NCBI GenBank assembly: GCA_029555925.1 | Contig: JAKPQU010000392.1 | Location: forward strand, 1 to 14,056 | Reading direction: 5' to 3' | DNA: 14,056 nucleotides | From: Bacillota bacterium | GTDB taxonomy: Bacteria > Eremiobacterota > SpSt-956 > JAKJGF01 | Shown: positions 14,007 through 14,056 of the stretch, one piece after another | How positions within the stretch are numbered: position 1 is the first letter of the stretch | Layout of the letters: each line of letters opens with the position of its first letter | Program-made: the position numbers and the translations under genes | Notes under the pieces: generated by a model | Seen by the model: only the letters and a program-made list of their open reading frames with translations | What the model was told of the DNA's origin: nothing | Database searches by the model: none

Positions 14007-14056
14007 TGATATAAGCTGTAACTGTTATAAACGTTCCAGTTTAGATTTTTTTCGGA
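14007..14056. repeat. Right copy of 50-bp exact terminal direct repeat
   Basis: Identical to 1-50 over all 50 bases, ending at the last base of the window. The six bases before it (GTAGCA, 14001-14006) come from sequence not represented at the window start. If the molecule is circular, its unit length would be 14,006 bp. Confidence 0.95.

Noticed and set aside
1..14056. Defence system, prophage or integrative conjugative element
   Set aside because: Two recombinases are present, but there are no phage structural, conjugation, nuclease, toxin-antitoxin or CRISPR genes, and the Xer protein looks like a housekeeping type.

Overview
The window is an AT-rich, gene-dense bacterial segment with clear Shine-Dalgarno sites. 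Its content looks chromosomal: a PilB/GspE-type ATPase, a Xer-type recombinase, an ABCG-like exporter, a DUF58/BatA pair, a GNAT enzyme and an H-cluster protein fused to a chemoreceptor signalling domain. The H-cluster protein and the low G+C point to an anaerobe. I cannot name the phylum from the sequence. No replication initiator, phage structural gene, tRNA, rRNA or CRISPR array is visible.

Layout. Positions 1-269 hold half of a repeat and a strong promoter. It drives a two-gene unit: an excisionase-type HTH protein, then a short PilB/GspE-like ATPase (270-1792, + strand). A gene-free, hairpin-containing gap follows. Next is a compact serine recombinase (minus strand, 2148-3095). A perfect 24-bp inverted repeat separates it from a divergent LmeA/DUF2993-like gene (3291-3995, + strand), and each arm carries an outward-facing -35 box. 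From 3992 to 10630 every gene is on the minus strand. In transcription order these are a DUF58 protein, a BatA-like VWA membrane protein, an ABCG-type ATPase, its permease, a membrane-anchored NTF2-like small protein, a Xer tyrosine recombinase and a BON-domain lipoprotein. A GNAT protein of the COG3375 type (minus, 10790-11626) is divergent from the sensory [FeFe]-hydrogenase/methyl-accepting fusion (+, 11934-13886).

How the genes fit together. The ABC ATPase, permease and small anchored protein are 12-13 bp apart and form one export unit. DUF58 and BatA are probably one unit, but the MoxR AAA+ ATPase that normally accompanies them is not next to them. The hydrogenase fusion has no transmembrane segment and retains the H-cluster ligands, but its proton-relay cysteine is replaced by proline. 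It therefore looks like a cytosolic H2/redox sensor that signals to the chemotaxis machinery.

The first and last 50 bases are identical. Joined end to end they complete a ~156-bp element with 14-bp perfect terminal inverted repeats flanked by TA. The segment is therefore either a closed ~14.0-kb circle or, more likely given the gene content, a contig that broke inside two copies of a dispersed MITE-like repeat.
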